A stretch of DNA of 32,129 nucleotides from a virus. Each line of letters begins with the position of its first letter. The first letter of the stretch is position 1. The stretch is from the IMG/VR virus record IMGVR_UViG_3300020057_000108, positions 1-32,129 of that record; one strand, 5' to 3'. The position numbers were made by a program, and so were the translations under genes. The notes below the pieces were generated by a model. It saw only the letters and a list, made by a program, of their open reading frames with translations, ran no database searches and had not been told where the DNA came from. Shown in pieces: positions 1-7,639 of this stretch.

Positions 1-559
1 ATTCGCATTGGCTTACCTTTGGAAAAGCAGCGCTGCTCGCAGCTCACAGTTAGGTTCCGTCACAGACAGGGTTTTGGGCAGTTCAAGCTACTCGGACTTT
101 CAATTCCTTCAAATAGCTACTCAGGAAAACCTGGAAAATAAGATGGCACGAATCCCGCCAGTAAATAGGATCACTCTAGAAGACTTCTCAACCGAGCAGA
201 GAGCCTGGATTGGAAAGCTGATCACGCCGATCAACACGTTCTTCCAGCAGGTATCGAGTGCGTTGAACGGGCAGTTGTCGTTCGGCGAGAATATCTTGGG
301 CCAAGCTCGGGAACTGGATTTTGTCTTCGTTTCTAGCGCTGATTATCCTAAATTTAAGCACTCGCTCGCGATTCGGCCGAATAGTTTCCAAGTCGTGAGC
401 GCTTTTGAGAACGCCTTGCCCGTAATTTTTCTTGGCGCGTTCGGCCTTGAGCAGGGCGATATTGTCGCGCTGAAGTCGGCTGCCATCGTTAAAAATGGCG
501 TGATTTCGGCGCTTTCGGCCGGAGCGAAATACAAGATCCTGTTGAGGATCTCGCCATGA
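1..559 (+). CDS. C-terminal part of tail protein ORF, fused in frame to a small virion protein
   Basis: The reading frame is open from the first base and is the continuation of the tail gene at the window end: the last two bases (GC) plus base 1 (A) make an Ala codon and the frame runs on without a stop. The first ~45 codons look like the C-terminus of a tail nozzle-type protein. From the in-frame ATG at 143 the sequence (MARIPPVNRI...) looks like an independent ~138-residue phage structural protein with its own N-terminus, a type I recall as a separate small gene in short-tailed phages (from memory, not searched). A TAA sits just before that ATG (139-141) but in another frame, so either the two proteins are truly fused, or a one-base error or a frameshift joins them. 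A TTG at 8 could only be a start if the window were not circular. Function beyond virion structure is unknown. Confidence 0.75.
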   Translation, partial: FALAYLWKSSAARSSQLGSVTDRVLGSSSYSDFQFLQIATQENLENKMARIPPVNRITLEDFSTEQRAWIGKLITPINTFFQQVSSALNGQLSFGENILGQARELDFVFVSSADYPKFKHSLAIRPNSFQVVSAFENALPVIFLGAFGLEQGDIVALKSAAIVKNGVISALSAGAKYKILLRISP

Positions 560-604
560 GTTCAAGCTTTTTTAAAAGTAAAACCTTTATGATAAGGAGC
601 CTCT

Positions 605-2053
605 ATGGCGGTTGAATACAATCAGTTCGAGTCCGAAGATGAACGCCGTCGTCGCGAAGAGGCCGAGAGCCAATCCGGGCAAACGCAGTCGCCATCAGAA
701 AACGGCGTCATTGCAGGCAGCAGTGAGCCCGCAGCGAAAAAGTCCACCGGTTCTGGCTCCTGGACCAATCTGGAATCGTACATGGAAGCCAACAAGCCGC
801 AAGCGTTCGGCCAAAAGGTAGCCGGTTTAGTTGACTCAGATATAGATTCAGCCCGCAACCAGCAAGCCGCGTCTGCCACTGGCTTCAAGAAGCAAGTAGA
901 CGATAACACTACTAATTTCGACAACGAGTTCGTAACTGGCACCGTAGCCAACGCCGGAAGCACCGCCCTGAGCGACGCTGACAAACTCAAATTTAAAAAG
1001 CAAAAAGACGCCGAGTTCAAGGGGCCTGGCCAACTAGCCGACACGGATGCATACACCGACGCTTATAAAAAAACTCAAAAGGCATCCGACGTCGTAAAGT
1101 CTTCCAAGACTGAACCTGGACGCTTCGCTTTGCTTGATAACTATTTCGCAAGACCGACTTACGGTCGTGGCGAAAAGGCGCTCGACAACCTACTCGTCCA
1201 GAATGATGAAGGTTCGAGAGAAGCCTTCGGCGCCGTGCAGGAAAAAGGCAAAAACCTCAATCCAGAATTCGACACGTACCTAAAAAGCCTTGGCGATTAC
1301 TCTGCAGCTGGCAAGGCGACCACCGCTGGGACCAGGGCGAGTACTCGCGCCTCACTCGGCATTGACGAGGCTGGAAACCTGACCAACGAGTCTGGCGCGA
1401 TCAAGTCGCTCAACGAAGCGGTAGACAGCAAAGTAACGGCACGCGGTCAGAAGCGAGATAAAGACGTTTCGGACATCAACACGGCGTTAACCAGTAGGGA
1501 TCTCAGAGGCTTGAGTCCGGAAATGCTTGCCTCACTCGGCATCGACGGCGTGGACGGCCTTTACGGCGTTAATGCAAATTCCTACCTGACCGGAAACACG
1601 AACATTAACCGCAACACTGTCGCCTCACCAGCTGAGCAGGCACGAGCTGCTGCCTTGTCTGAACTCGCTGGCCTGGAGAACAGCTTCCTCCCCGATGCTT
1701 CGCTTGCCGGGACCGCTGACGATGAACAGACCTATGCCTTCGATGGCGCGGGCTTCAAAACTGCGATCAGCGGCGCAAAGGGCGATGTCGACCGAGCCAC
1801 GAGCGCGCACGCAACGCGCACAGCCGGGATTCAGAATAGCATCAACACCTGGCAGAATATGATCACCAACCTGAACAATGGCGTAGGCTCTCGTCAATCG
1901 CCGGATGACATCGTCACAGATAAGGCGACCGGAATGACCGGCTCGTACAACGACATCTGGCGCTACTACATGAATCAGTTGGACGCCGCGAATAGTGAGT
2001 TTTCACAGTATATGGCTGGCACCGGGGCCGATGACCGTTTTAGGAGATCTTAA
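605..2053 (+). CDS. Large hydrophilic virion protein, probably internal/ejection
   Basis: 482 residues, not recognised by family. The ATG at 605 follows a perfect ribosome site (AAGGAG at 594-599). The N-terminal ~60 residues are highly charged and Ser/Gln/Glu-rich, probably disordered; the rest is polar, Ala/Asp/Asn-rich and mostly helical in composition, with no signal peptide, membrane segment or cysteine clusters. It lies between the tail protein and three further large Ala/Gln-rich proteins, the position held by internal virion or DNA-ejection proteins in short-tailed phages, which is the basis of the call. Its last residues (RRS) are encoded by the bases that form the ribosome site of the next gene (AGGAGA at 2042). 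TATGAT at 588-593 overlaps its leader. Confidence 0.75.
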   Translation: MAVEYNQFESEDERRRREEAESQSGQTQSPSENGVIAGSSEPAAKKSTGSGSWTNLESYMEANKPQAFGQKVAGLVDSDIDSARNQQAASATGFKKQVDDNTTNFDNEFVTGTVANAGSTALSDADKLKFKKQKDAEFKGPGQLADTDAYTDAYKKTQKASDVVKSSKTEPGRFALLDNYFARPTYGRGEKALDNLLVQNDEGSREAFGAVQEKGKNLNPEFDTYLKSLGDYSAAGKATTAGTRASTRASLGIDEAGNLTNESGAIKSLNEAVDSKVTARGQKRDKDVSDINTALTSRDLRGLSPEMLASLGIDGVDGLYGVNANSYLTGNTNINRNTVASPAEQARAAALSELAGLENSFLPDASLAGTADDEQTYAFDGAGFKTAISGAKGDVDRATSAHATRTAGIQNSINTWQNMITNLNNGVGSRQSPDDIVTDKATGMTGSYNDIWRYYMNQLDAANSEFSQYMAGTGADDRFRRS

Positions 2054-2055
2054 TC

Positions 2056-3087
2056 ATGGCAGCAGAAATCATTGGAGGAATCGCTAGTGTCGTAGGCGGT
2101 CTATTGGGGAAGATCTTCGGCGGGGCTGATCGAGCCAAGGCTCAAGAACTCTTGCAGAAAACTCTTTCCGAGTATGAGGCTATGGGCATTCCACCCATGG
2201 AGGCTCAACGTCTCACCCTGGAGAGGTTCAAGTCTGCTGGTATTTTCACGCCCGAGATGGAGCAGGCCATTCTCCAGGGTGAGACTAACTTCAAAAATAT
2301 TCAGATTGATCCGCGACTTAAGTCGGCGCAACGAAATGCCCTTGCTTCGCTGGAATCAATTGCGGACGAAGGCGGGATGGACCTGACCGACAAGGCTAAT
2401 CTCGAAAGGACCCTAGGCGAATCGCAGGATCAAGCTCGCGGTGGACGAGAAGCTATTTTAGCGTCAACGCGGGCTAGGGGAATGTCAGGGAGTGGCCTTG
2501 AAATGCAGGCCCAGCTTGACAATCAGCAGCGCTCTGCTCAGCAGGGACATCAGGCGGCACTCAGTGTAGCTGGCGACGCTCGCCGAAGGGCTTTGGCTGC
2601 CATCGAAGGCGCCGGAAGCATGGCCACTTCGCAACGGGGCCAGGAGTTTGGAGAACAGGCACAGATCGCAGGGAACCAGGATGCCATTGATCGCTTCAAC
2701 ACCGCCAACCGCCAGGATGTGTCGAGCGCGAATGTGGCGTCTCGTAACGCGGGCAGTAAGTACAACCTGGAGAAGAATCAGGGAATCATGGACAAAAATA
2801 CGAGCTTGGCGAACGACGAACAGGTGCACAACAAGGGTCTCTACCAGCAGGAATTCTCAAACAAAATGGCGAAGGAAGCGGCCGTTGGCGGCGCTCGGGC
2901 GAATGTGGCGAACGGACTTACGGGAAGCGCTGCGGCCACTGAAGCTGCGTTTTCCGGTGTCGGATCTGGAGTTGCTAAGGCTGCCGGGGCTTACGGCCAG
3001 CAGCAGGCTGAGTCGGACGCCGCTGATAAGCGATACGCCCGTGATGAAGATTTTTATAAAAAATACGGGAAAGTTCGGAGATCGTAA
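2056..3087 (+). CDS. Ala/Gln-rich virion protein with Gly-rich N-terminus (putative ejection protein)
   Basis: 343 residues. The N-terminus (MAAEIIGGIASVVGGLLGKI) is a Gly/Ala-rich amphipathic or membrane-active helix; the remainder is long, Gln/Ala/Arg-rich helical sequence without cysteines, the make-up of phage internal proteins released into the host envelope during DNA delivery. It starts 3 bases after the previous stop, with AGGAG 10 bases upstream, and its stop overlaps the next start (TAATG), so it is translationally coupled on both sides. It again ends in RRS because the next gene's ribosome site (CGGAGA) lies in its last codons. The ejection role is inferred from composition and position; a head-interior scaffold-like role is the alternative. 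Confidence 0.72.
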   Translation: MAAEIIGGIASVVGGLLGKIFGGADRAKAQELLQKTLSEYEAMGIPPMEAQRLTLERFKSAGIFTPEMEQAILQGETNFKNIQIDPRLKSAQRNALASLESIADEGGMDLTDKANLERTLGESQDQARGGREAILASTRARGMSGSGLEMQAQLDNQQRSAQQGHQAALSVAGDARRRALAAIEGAGSMATSQRGQEFGEQAQIAGNQDAIDRFNTANRQDVSSANVASRNAGSKYNLEKNQGIMDKNTSLANDEQVHNKGLYQQEFSNKMAKEAAVGGARANVANGLTGSAAATEAAFSGVGSGVAKAAGAYGQQQAESDAADKRYARDEDFYKKYGKVRRS

Positions 3088-4589
3088 TGGCCAATCGTCA
3101 AAAAGAATTTGAATCGCTGCTGCAGGCTCGCTTGAGAAACTTGCCGCCCGAGCAACAGCAAGATCCGGGTGCCATTGAATCGGTGCGCCAATCGGTGATT
3201 ATGGAGATTGGCCCACAGTTCGAGGCCGATCAGGCCCAGGGTCAACGTATCAAGCAGCGTTCTCGGGATTTCGATCAACAGCAGAGCGACACGTTCAACT
3301 CTATGGACGCCGAACTGGAGGCGACCCAGTCGGCCCGTAACTCAAAGCTGCGAAAGTACGCGGAGATCTCCGGCCAGGAGTTTTCACCTGCGAAGGCGGG
3401 CGTCCCTCCGGCAGGACTCGCCTCGATGGGAGATCTTAGAATTGCAGAACGCCGTGAACCGCAGAGCACGAGCGATATGGTAAGGGCCGCAATCTCTAAA
3501 TCACGGCCTCAGGCCCCTCAGGCCCCTCAAGCCCCTATTGTCCCGCCCAGACCCGCTGAACTGGACGAGTCGTCCGACCTTCGGGACGCGCAAAAGCTCG
3601 CGAGCGATTCTCGTTACCGTGCCAACCTCGGCGAGGCCTTCGATCAGATCGGAAACTCTATCGCAGGCACTAAGGCCGATCCTACCTTCTACCGTGGCAT
3701 GGCCGCTAAAGCAGATCAGCCTGTGAAAGATTTGATAGCGAACCAGGTGTTTTCAAAACAGGGGCGAGTCAACAAGCGTGAAGCCGATCTGATGGACGCA
3801 AACTCGGCGCAGTCAAAGACGATGCAATCTACGATCTCCCGGCTCTACCCTGGAAAATTCAGCGAAGGGGAACTGGCGAGTATCTCCGCTGCGGACTCCG
3901 AACTTATCTTCAAGCCCTTACAGCTATCTGAGGCGATCCAGGCACGACGTGAGGCGATACAGGCACGACGTGAGGCTTCGATAGCCTCCACGGCGCAGGC
4001 AGCTGAAGGACGTTCGACTAAAAGGTCAGAAAAGCAGAGTCTTTTTGATGATGGCCAAGCTGAACGATTCTCAAAATCCATGGAAAAGTCCGGGATACCA
4101 GACGCTTTATCTACTCTGGAGGATCTGGAGACCGAGCTGGGTTCGAGCATTGAGGATGCGACCAGCATGCCGGGCTATGGCAGAGTCGCGGGCCTGGTTC
4201 CGGATGCCCTTGTCGGTGAAAAGGCCGGTAAGATCCGCCAACTGGTTCAAAAATTAGCGAACGTCACGTTGAAGCAACGATCAGGAGCTGCCGTCACGAA
4301 CCAGGAGTACGCTCGTTTTAAAAAGGAATACGGAACGGGAACCTTTGTCTCGGACGATAGGCTGATCGACGCGTTGAAGTCCTATAAAAAGGCCATTGGC
4401 TCGATCATGCAGAATTACGAAGCCGGGATCAATCCCGAGGCTAAACAGCGTTATCAAGAGCGCGGCGGGGTCGATTCGAGTTCGATCAGACAGAAAAAGC
4501 AGGGGCACCAGCCGGGCGATATTATTAACGTCAAAGGCAAAGCTTATCGAGTCGGCGCCGACGGCGATGAACTGGAAGAGATTGAATGA
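3087..4589 (+). CDS. Large helical virion protein (putative ejection protein)
   Basis: 500 residues, coupled to the preceding gene by TAATG and to the next by ATGA. The N-terminal half is Gln/Arg/Glu-rich and helical. Around residues 138-150 there is a low-complexity Gln-Ala-Pro stretch coded by 9-bp DNA repeats, and around residues 282-295 the heptapeptide EAIQARR is repeated twice from a 21-bp tandem repeat. The C-terminus is a short beta-like tail (VKGKAYRV) followed by acidic residues. No enzymatic motif is visible. Its place in the four-gene block after the tail protein suggests an internal or DNA-injection protein; the exact role is unknown. Confidence 0.72.
   Translation: MANRQKEFESLLQARLRNLPPEQQQDPGAIESVRQSVIMEIGPQFEADQAQGQRIKQRSRDFDQQQSDTFNSMDAELEATQSARNSKLRKYAEISGQEFSPAKAGVPPAGLASMGDLRIAERREPQSTSDMVRAAISKSRPQAPQAPQAPIVPPRPAELDESSDLRDAQKLASDSRYRANLGEAFDQIGNSIAGTKADPTFYRGMAAKADQPVKDLIANQVFSKQGRVNKREADLMDANSAQSKTMQSTISRLYPGKFSEGELASISAADSELIFKPLQLSEAIQARREAIQARREASIASTAQAAEGRSTKRSEKQSLFDDGQAERFSKSMEKSGIPDALSTLEDLETELGSSIEDATSMPGYGRVAGLVPDALVGEKAGKIRQLVQKLANVTLKQRSGAAVTNQEYARFKKEYGTGTFVSDDRLIDALKSYKKAIGSIMQNYEAGINPEAKQRYQERGGVDSSSIRQKKQGHQPGDIINVKGKAYRVGADGDELEEIE
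3930..3971. repeat. 21-bp tandem repeat inside the virion gene
   Basis: Two adjacent 21-bp units (3930-3950 and 3951-3971) differ by one base and encode EAIQARR twice. The unit is a multiple of three, so the frame is kept; it probably arose by slippage in a helical region that tolerates heptad insertion. Confidence 0.9.
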
Positions 4590-6364
4590 AATTATCTGAA
4601 CTAAATCCAGCTGATGTGACCAAGGTTTCAAAATCGCGCTTGAGGTTATCCGATCTCGATCCTTCAGATGTGAAGAAGGTCGACAAGGCCGGGATACTGG
4701 AAACAGCCCTGCGCGGTATTTCGCAATCGGTCACGCTCGGCTTTGGCGATGAGATTCAAGCGGCAATCGAGTCGGCCTTAACCGACAAGACGTATGTTCA
4801 ATCAAGGGATGAATCTCGGATGAACAACGCCGCTGCTCGTAATGAAAATCCTTTGACCTACGCGGCAGGCGAACTCGCTGGCGGAGTGGCTACTGCCTTC
4901 GCGCCGGGATTGAATCTCGCTAAGGGCGCCACGATGGCCGCACGAGTCGGCAAGGCAGCTGCTCTTGGCGGAGTCTACGGCCTGGGCAACTCAACCGCTG
5001 ATTTGACCAAGGGGGAAGTGAAGGAAGCTGCAGTGGATACTGCTACCGGCGCTGCTCTCGGCGGGGCGCTTCAGTACGGAGGCGAGAAAATCGTCGAAGG
5101 AGCTAAGAAGGCTGTGAAGCCGATCTCCGAGTATTTTAAGGATTTTGCAGAAAAGCGAGCAGTGAAGTCAGCTGGAGCAATGCTGAAGGACTTCAGATCG
5201 CTCGACGGGAAGCCCGGAGGAGTGAACGAGTTCGGCCGCGCGCTTCTCGATGAAACTGCGGAAATGAACGGCAAGCAGGTCCCAATCGTAGGCTTTGGCG
5301 ACACACTAGAAAAAGTCGCAGCAAAGGGCAAAGCGCTACGTGAACAGAGCGGGAAGAAGATCGGAGAGATTGTCGATTTCCTGGACGATAAGGCTCTGGA
5401 ATATAGGGAAGCTCTGCCGGACATCAATGCAAGACTAAGCGCGGCGGAGCAAGAACTAGCGGACCGGCGGGCAATGATCAACATGGCGAAGGACCCGAGG
5501 CTTGGCCTCACCGATACGCAGAACCAGGCCCTGGCCCGAGTTGAACAGGAAGTACTTGGATTAAAAGATATTCACAAGCAGCTAGCCGATGATGTCGCAC
5601 AAATCGCGGACCTCGGCTTTTCTCCTGTCAAAGTCGCCGATAAAATCGAAAAAGAGATCATAAAAGATTTAGCTGATAAGCCAGCCTGGCGGCAGGTGGT
5701 CGGTCGCTTACGCGATGAGGCCGATGAGCTGAGGCGTCTTGGCGGAGAGGACGGAAAGAAACGACTGGGGCTCCAAAAGGCGCAGGAACTTAAGCGCTCT
5801 TACGATGACTTCCTGAACTACGACCGCGAAGAAACTCCGATGAAGGAGATGATTAAGCGAGTACGCGGAATCATCAATAAGGAGATCGAAGAGGAAGTCG
5901 ACAAGGCCGGGATTGTTCACGAGCTTTTTGTTCCGGGTGAAGGTGGACCAGAGGCTCAAAGAATGTTCACCCGGAACAAAAAGCTCTACGGAATTGGGGC
6001 CAGGGCGGAGGAGATGGCGGGAGATCGGGCGTTACGAGACGAAGCCAATCGCATGTTAAGCCCGTCTGATCACGCTTTAGGAATCGCAACAGGCATGGGC
6101 TCAGGAATCGCGACAGGCAGTCCCTTCACAGCGCTACTGAGCGGTATCGCAGTCGCGACGGGAAACAAGTTTTTGAGGGAGCGTGGCTCGTCTATGGCTG
6201 CCGTCTCTGCCGACAAGATCTATAAATTGCTCGTCGCGGATAAAAATCTTTTTGGAAAGTGGAGCGGGGCAATCTCAAAAGCTGCTCGCGGCGGGAACAA
6301 ATCTCTGGCCGTTACCATTGCGATTCTTTCCAAAGACCCCGAATTTAAGGCGGAGTTCAAATGA
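4586..6364 (+). CDS. 592-aa internal virion / DNA-ejection-like protein with Gly/Ala-rich segments
   Basis: The ATG overlaps the previous stop (ATGA). The first ~32 residues contain an internal duplication of the form LSxLxPxDVxKV. Residues ~35-60 (LRGISQSVTLGFGDEI region) are followed by Gly/Ala-rich stretches at ~90-150 that could insert in a membrane. The middle third is long charged helix, probably coiled coil, and a second Gly/Ala/Thr-rich hydrophobic stretch lies at ~490-530. Large size, membrane-prone segments and coiled coils fit the pore-forming ejection proteins of short-tailed phages. No transglycosylase catalytic motif was found. The family assignment is inference. Confidence 0.75.
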   Translation: MKLSELNPADVTKVSKSRLRLSDLDPSDVKKVDKAGILETALRGISQSVTLGFGDEIQAAIESALTDKTYVQSRDESRMNNAAARNENPLTYAAGELAGGVATAFAPGLNLAKGATMAARVGKAAALGGVYGLGNSTADLTKGEVKEAAVDTATGAALGGALQYGGEKIVEGAKKAVKPISEYFKDFAEKRAVKSAGAMLKDFRSLDGKPGGVNEFGRALLDETAEMNGKQVPIVGFGDTLEKVAAKGKALREQSGKKIGEIVDFLDDKALEYREALPDINARLSAAEQELADRRAMINMAKDPRLGLTDTQNQALARVEQEVLGLKDIHKQLADDVAQIADLGFSPVKVADKIEKEIIKDLADKPAWRQVVGRLRDEADELRRLGGEDGKKRLGLQKAQELKRSYDDFLNYDREETPMKEMIKRVRGIINKEIEEEVDKAGIVHELFVPGEGGPEAQRMFTRNKKLYGIGARAEEMAGDRALRDEANRMLSPSDHALGIATGMGSGIATGSPFTALLSGIAVATGNKFLRERGSSMAAVSADKIYKLLVADKNLFGKWSGAISKAARGGNKSLAVTIAILSKDPEFKAEFK

Positions 6365-6579
6365 GTTTTAAAAAGAAAACCTTCGATGAGCTTATTGCTT
6401 ACCTCGATGAGAGAGAGGGACAGGCTGTGGAGTCTCGCCTTGATCCGAACTCAGCCAGCAAAGAGGATCTGGAATCTGAACAACAGAGCGTGTTCGGTGA
6501 AAACCAGCCCAAGCCGCCTGAGCAAGTCACAAGCGAAACCGAAATCGAAAAGTTTAAAAGGGGGCTACGTGGAAGATAA
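6361..6579 (+). CDS. Small acidic hypothetical protein
   Basis: 72 residues, hydrophilic and Glu/Lys/Ser-rich, with no cysteines or membrane segment. The ATG overlaps the stop of the large virion gene (ATGA) and the end overlaps the next gene's GTG start by 11 bases. The AAGGGGG in its last codons is the ribosome site of that next gene. It sits at the junction between the virion block and the lysis cassette; function unknown. Confidence 0.65.
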   Translation: MSFKKKTFDELIAYLDEREGQAVESRLDPNSASKEDLESEQQSVFGENQPKPPEQVTSETEIEKFKRGLRGR

Positions 6580-6820
6580 GCTGGATAAAATCGACAGTAA
6601 AATCGATAGGCTGGACTCCCGGTTGGACTCTGTCGAAAAGATCCTTGTGGGCCAGGCCGTATCAATTCATGAGCATATCAGGCGATCTGGAGCTTCAGAG
6701 GATCGACTGGAGATTGTAGAGAAAGCGCACTTCAAGGCGCTGGGTTCACTGCAGCTGATTGGCGTACTCGGGGTGATAGCGGGGATCGCGGTTGCTTACT
6801 TTAAGATCGCTGGCTTGTGA
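6569..6820 (+). CDS. XhlA/holin-like coiled-coil protein with C-terminal membrane segment
   Basis: 83 residues from a GTG start chosen because AAGGGGG lies about 6 bases upstream; the same frame is open further upstream, but that part reads as a shadow of the neighbouring gene. Residues 1-28 are a heptad coiled coil (KLDKIDSKIDRLDSRLD), and residues ~61-80 form a single hydrophobic segment (LQLIGVLGVIAGIAVAY). This order, coiled coil then one terminal transmembrane helix, is that of the haemolysin XhlA-type proteins that act with holins or as small membrane lysis proteins. The next genes are a zinc ribbon and a lysozyme, supporting a lysis role. Whether it makes the hole or regulates it cannot be told from sequence. 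Confidence 0.7.
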   Translation: MEDKLDKIDSKIDRLDSRLDSVEKILVGQAVSIHEHIRRSGASEDRLEIVEKAHFKALGSLQLIGVLGVIAGIAVAYFKIAGL

Positions 6821-7047
6821 AAGACCTGAAACGCTCTGAGGCTTTGGAACTTTTCAAGAAAGATTTGGTTAAAATTCATGACGATCATATCAATAATTTG
6901 TTCTGTCCTTCGTGCCATTCTGGAATTCTTCGGGTTCATTCGCAAAGTGAAGAGCCTGCCTTCCGCAATATTAAAAAGTGCGGAACCTGCGGCTTTGCCA
7001 GAAAAGAAGCCGCTGCGGATAAGCCAAAGGGGCGTGGAGCTGATTAA
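6817..7047 (+). CDS. Zinc-ribbon protein overlapping the lysozyme gene
   Basis: 76 residues. The GTG start overlaps the previous stop (GTGA). Two Cys pairs, C30-x2-C33 (CPSC) and C55-x2-C58 (CGTC), form a typical zinc ribbon with ~21 residues between the pairs; the N-terminus is a charged helix and the C-terminus is basic. Its final 170 bases are also the beginning of the lysozyme gene in another frame. The spacing and regularity of the Cys pairs argue that it is a real protein, but function is unknown; its place inside the lysis cassette may be incidental. Confidence 0.6.
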   Translation: MKDLKRSEALELFKKDLVKIHDDHINNLFCPSCHSGILRVHSQSEEPAFRNIKKCGTCGFARKEAAADKPKGRGAD

Positions 7048-7438
7048 GATTTGTGAAGGCTGCAGGCTTAGCTCTTACAGGTGTTCAGCGAACGTTTTGA
7101 CAATTGGTTATGGCCATGCAAGCGGCGTTTGGGAAGGACTGGTGATCGACCAAGCTGAAGCAGATCGTCTATTGGCGGAAGATCTTGAAAAATTCGAATC
7201 CGGAGTCAGAAGGCTCGTGAAGGTAGATCTGACTCAAGGCCAGTTTGACGCGTTGGTGAGTTTCGCCTTCAACCTTGGCTTGGGCAATCTCGAAATGTCT
7301 GGGCTTTTGAGGCTGGTGAATTCCGGCGAGTTCATAAAAGCGAGTGAGCAGTTTTCTCGTTGGGATTTCGCTGGTGGCAAACGGCTTGCCGGACTTTCAG
7401 TCCGAAGGGCGAAAGAGCGGGATCTTTTCAATGAATAA
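6878..7438 (+). CDS. GH24 phage lysozyme (endolysin) with signal-anchor N-terminus
   Basis: 186 residues. Residues 1-~24 (MTIISIICSVLRAILEFFGF) form a weakly hydrophobic segment compatible with a signal-anchor-release domain, which lets an endolysin be exported and tethered before activation. The catalytic domain begins near residue 46 and carries the muramidase pattern E60-x8-C69-x5-T75 followed by IGYGH. The middle acid of the Glu-Asp-Thr triad is Cys here, a variant known in some phage lysozymes. The C-terminal helices (FDALVSFAFNLGLGNL, then RR) fit the family, and the total length suits an export-tagged member. It hydrolyses peptidoglycan glycan strands at lysis. The ATG at 6878 lies inside the zinc-ribbon gene and has no good ribosome site; a later TTG would remove the anchor. 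Confidence 0.88.
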   Translation: MTIISIICSVLRAILEFFGFIRKVKSLPSAILKSAEPAALPEKKPLRISQRGVELIKICEGCRLSSYRCSANVLTIGYGHASGVWEGLVIDQAEADRLLAEDLEKFESGVRRLVKVDLTQGQFDALVSFAFNLGLGNLEMSGLLRLVNSGEFIKASEQFSRWDFAGGKRLAGLSVRRAKERDLFNE

Positions 7439-7457
7439 TCTTCTCGAAAGTGAAGCC

Positions 7458-7485
7458 TTGCCCGAGTGAGAACAAAACTTATGAT
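7458..7485 (+). promoter_or_regulatory. Promoter-like element, best plus-strand copy
   Basis: TTGCCC (7458-7463), a 16-bp spacer and TATGAT (7480-7485) resemble a sigma-70-type promoter. Bases 7460-7489 recur exactly at 11158-11187, and a close copy is on the minus strand at 13915-13942. It would start transcripts at about 7492, ahead of the tail-fibre gene at 7640. Confidence 0.55.
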
Positions 7486-7633
7486 AAAAATTAAAAAGCC
7501 CAAAACCGAGAAACCAAAACAGCCGAAACCAAAACTTAAAGATCCGATCACGGTCTCAATAGCGACCGGCGAGCAGATCGCCGACATGGACCGTTTGCTT
7601 GACCAGCCAGAACGTTCTATTTTCTGGAGTTAG
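7481..7633 (+). CDS. Possible small Lys/Pro-rich protein
   Basis: A 50-codon frame whose first 20 residues alternate Lys, Pro, Glu and Gln, followed by a short ordered-looking tail (LLDQPERSIFW). It fills the space between the lysozyme and the fibre gene and its end carries the fibre gene's GGAG ribosome site, which favours it. Against it, its ATG is part of the TATGAT of the promoter-like element, so a transcript from that promoter would lack the start, and no ribosome site precedes it. It may be translated only from read-through transcripts, or not at all. Confidence 0.33.
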   Translation: MIKIKKPKTEKPKQPKPKLKDPITVSIATGEQIADMDRLLDQPERSIFWS

Positions 7634-7639
7634 TTAAAA

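Noticed and set aside
588-593. TATGAT as a promoter for the virion gene at 605
   Set aside because: Transcription would start at about base 600, after the ribosome site and only a few bases before the ATG, and no -35 is recognisable; more likely incidental or leader sequence.
6386-6568. Upstream extension of the coiled-coil/membrane protein by 61 codons
   Set aside because: The extension is an out-of-frame reading of the 72-residue gene, while the GTG at 6569 has a strong ribosome site.
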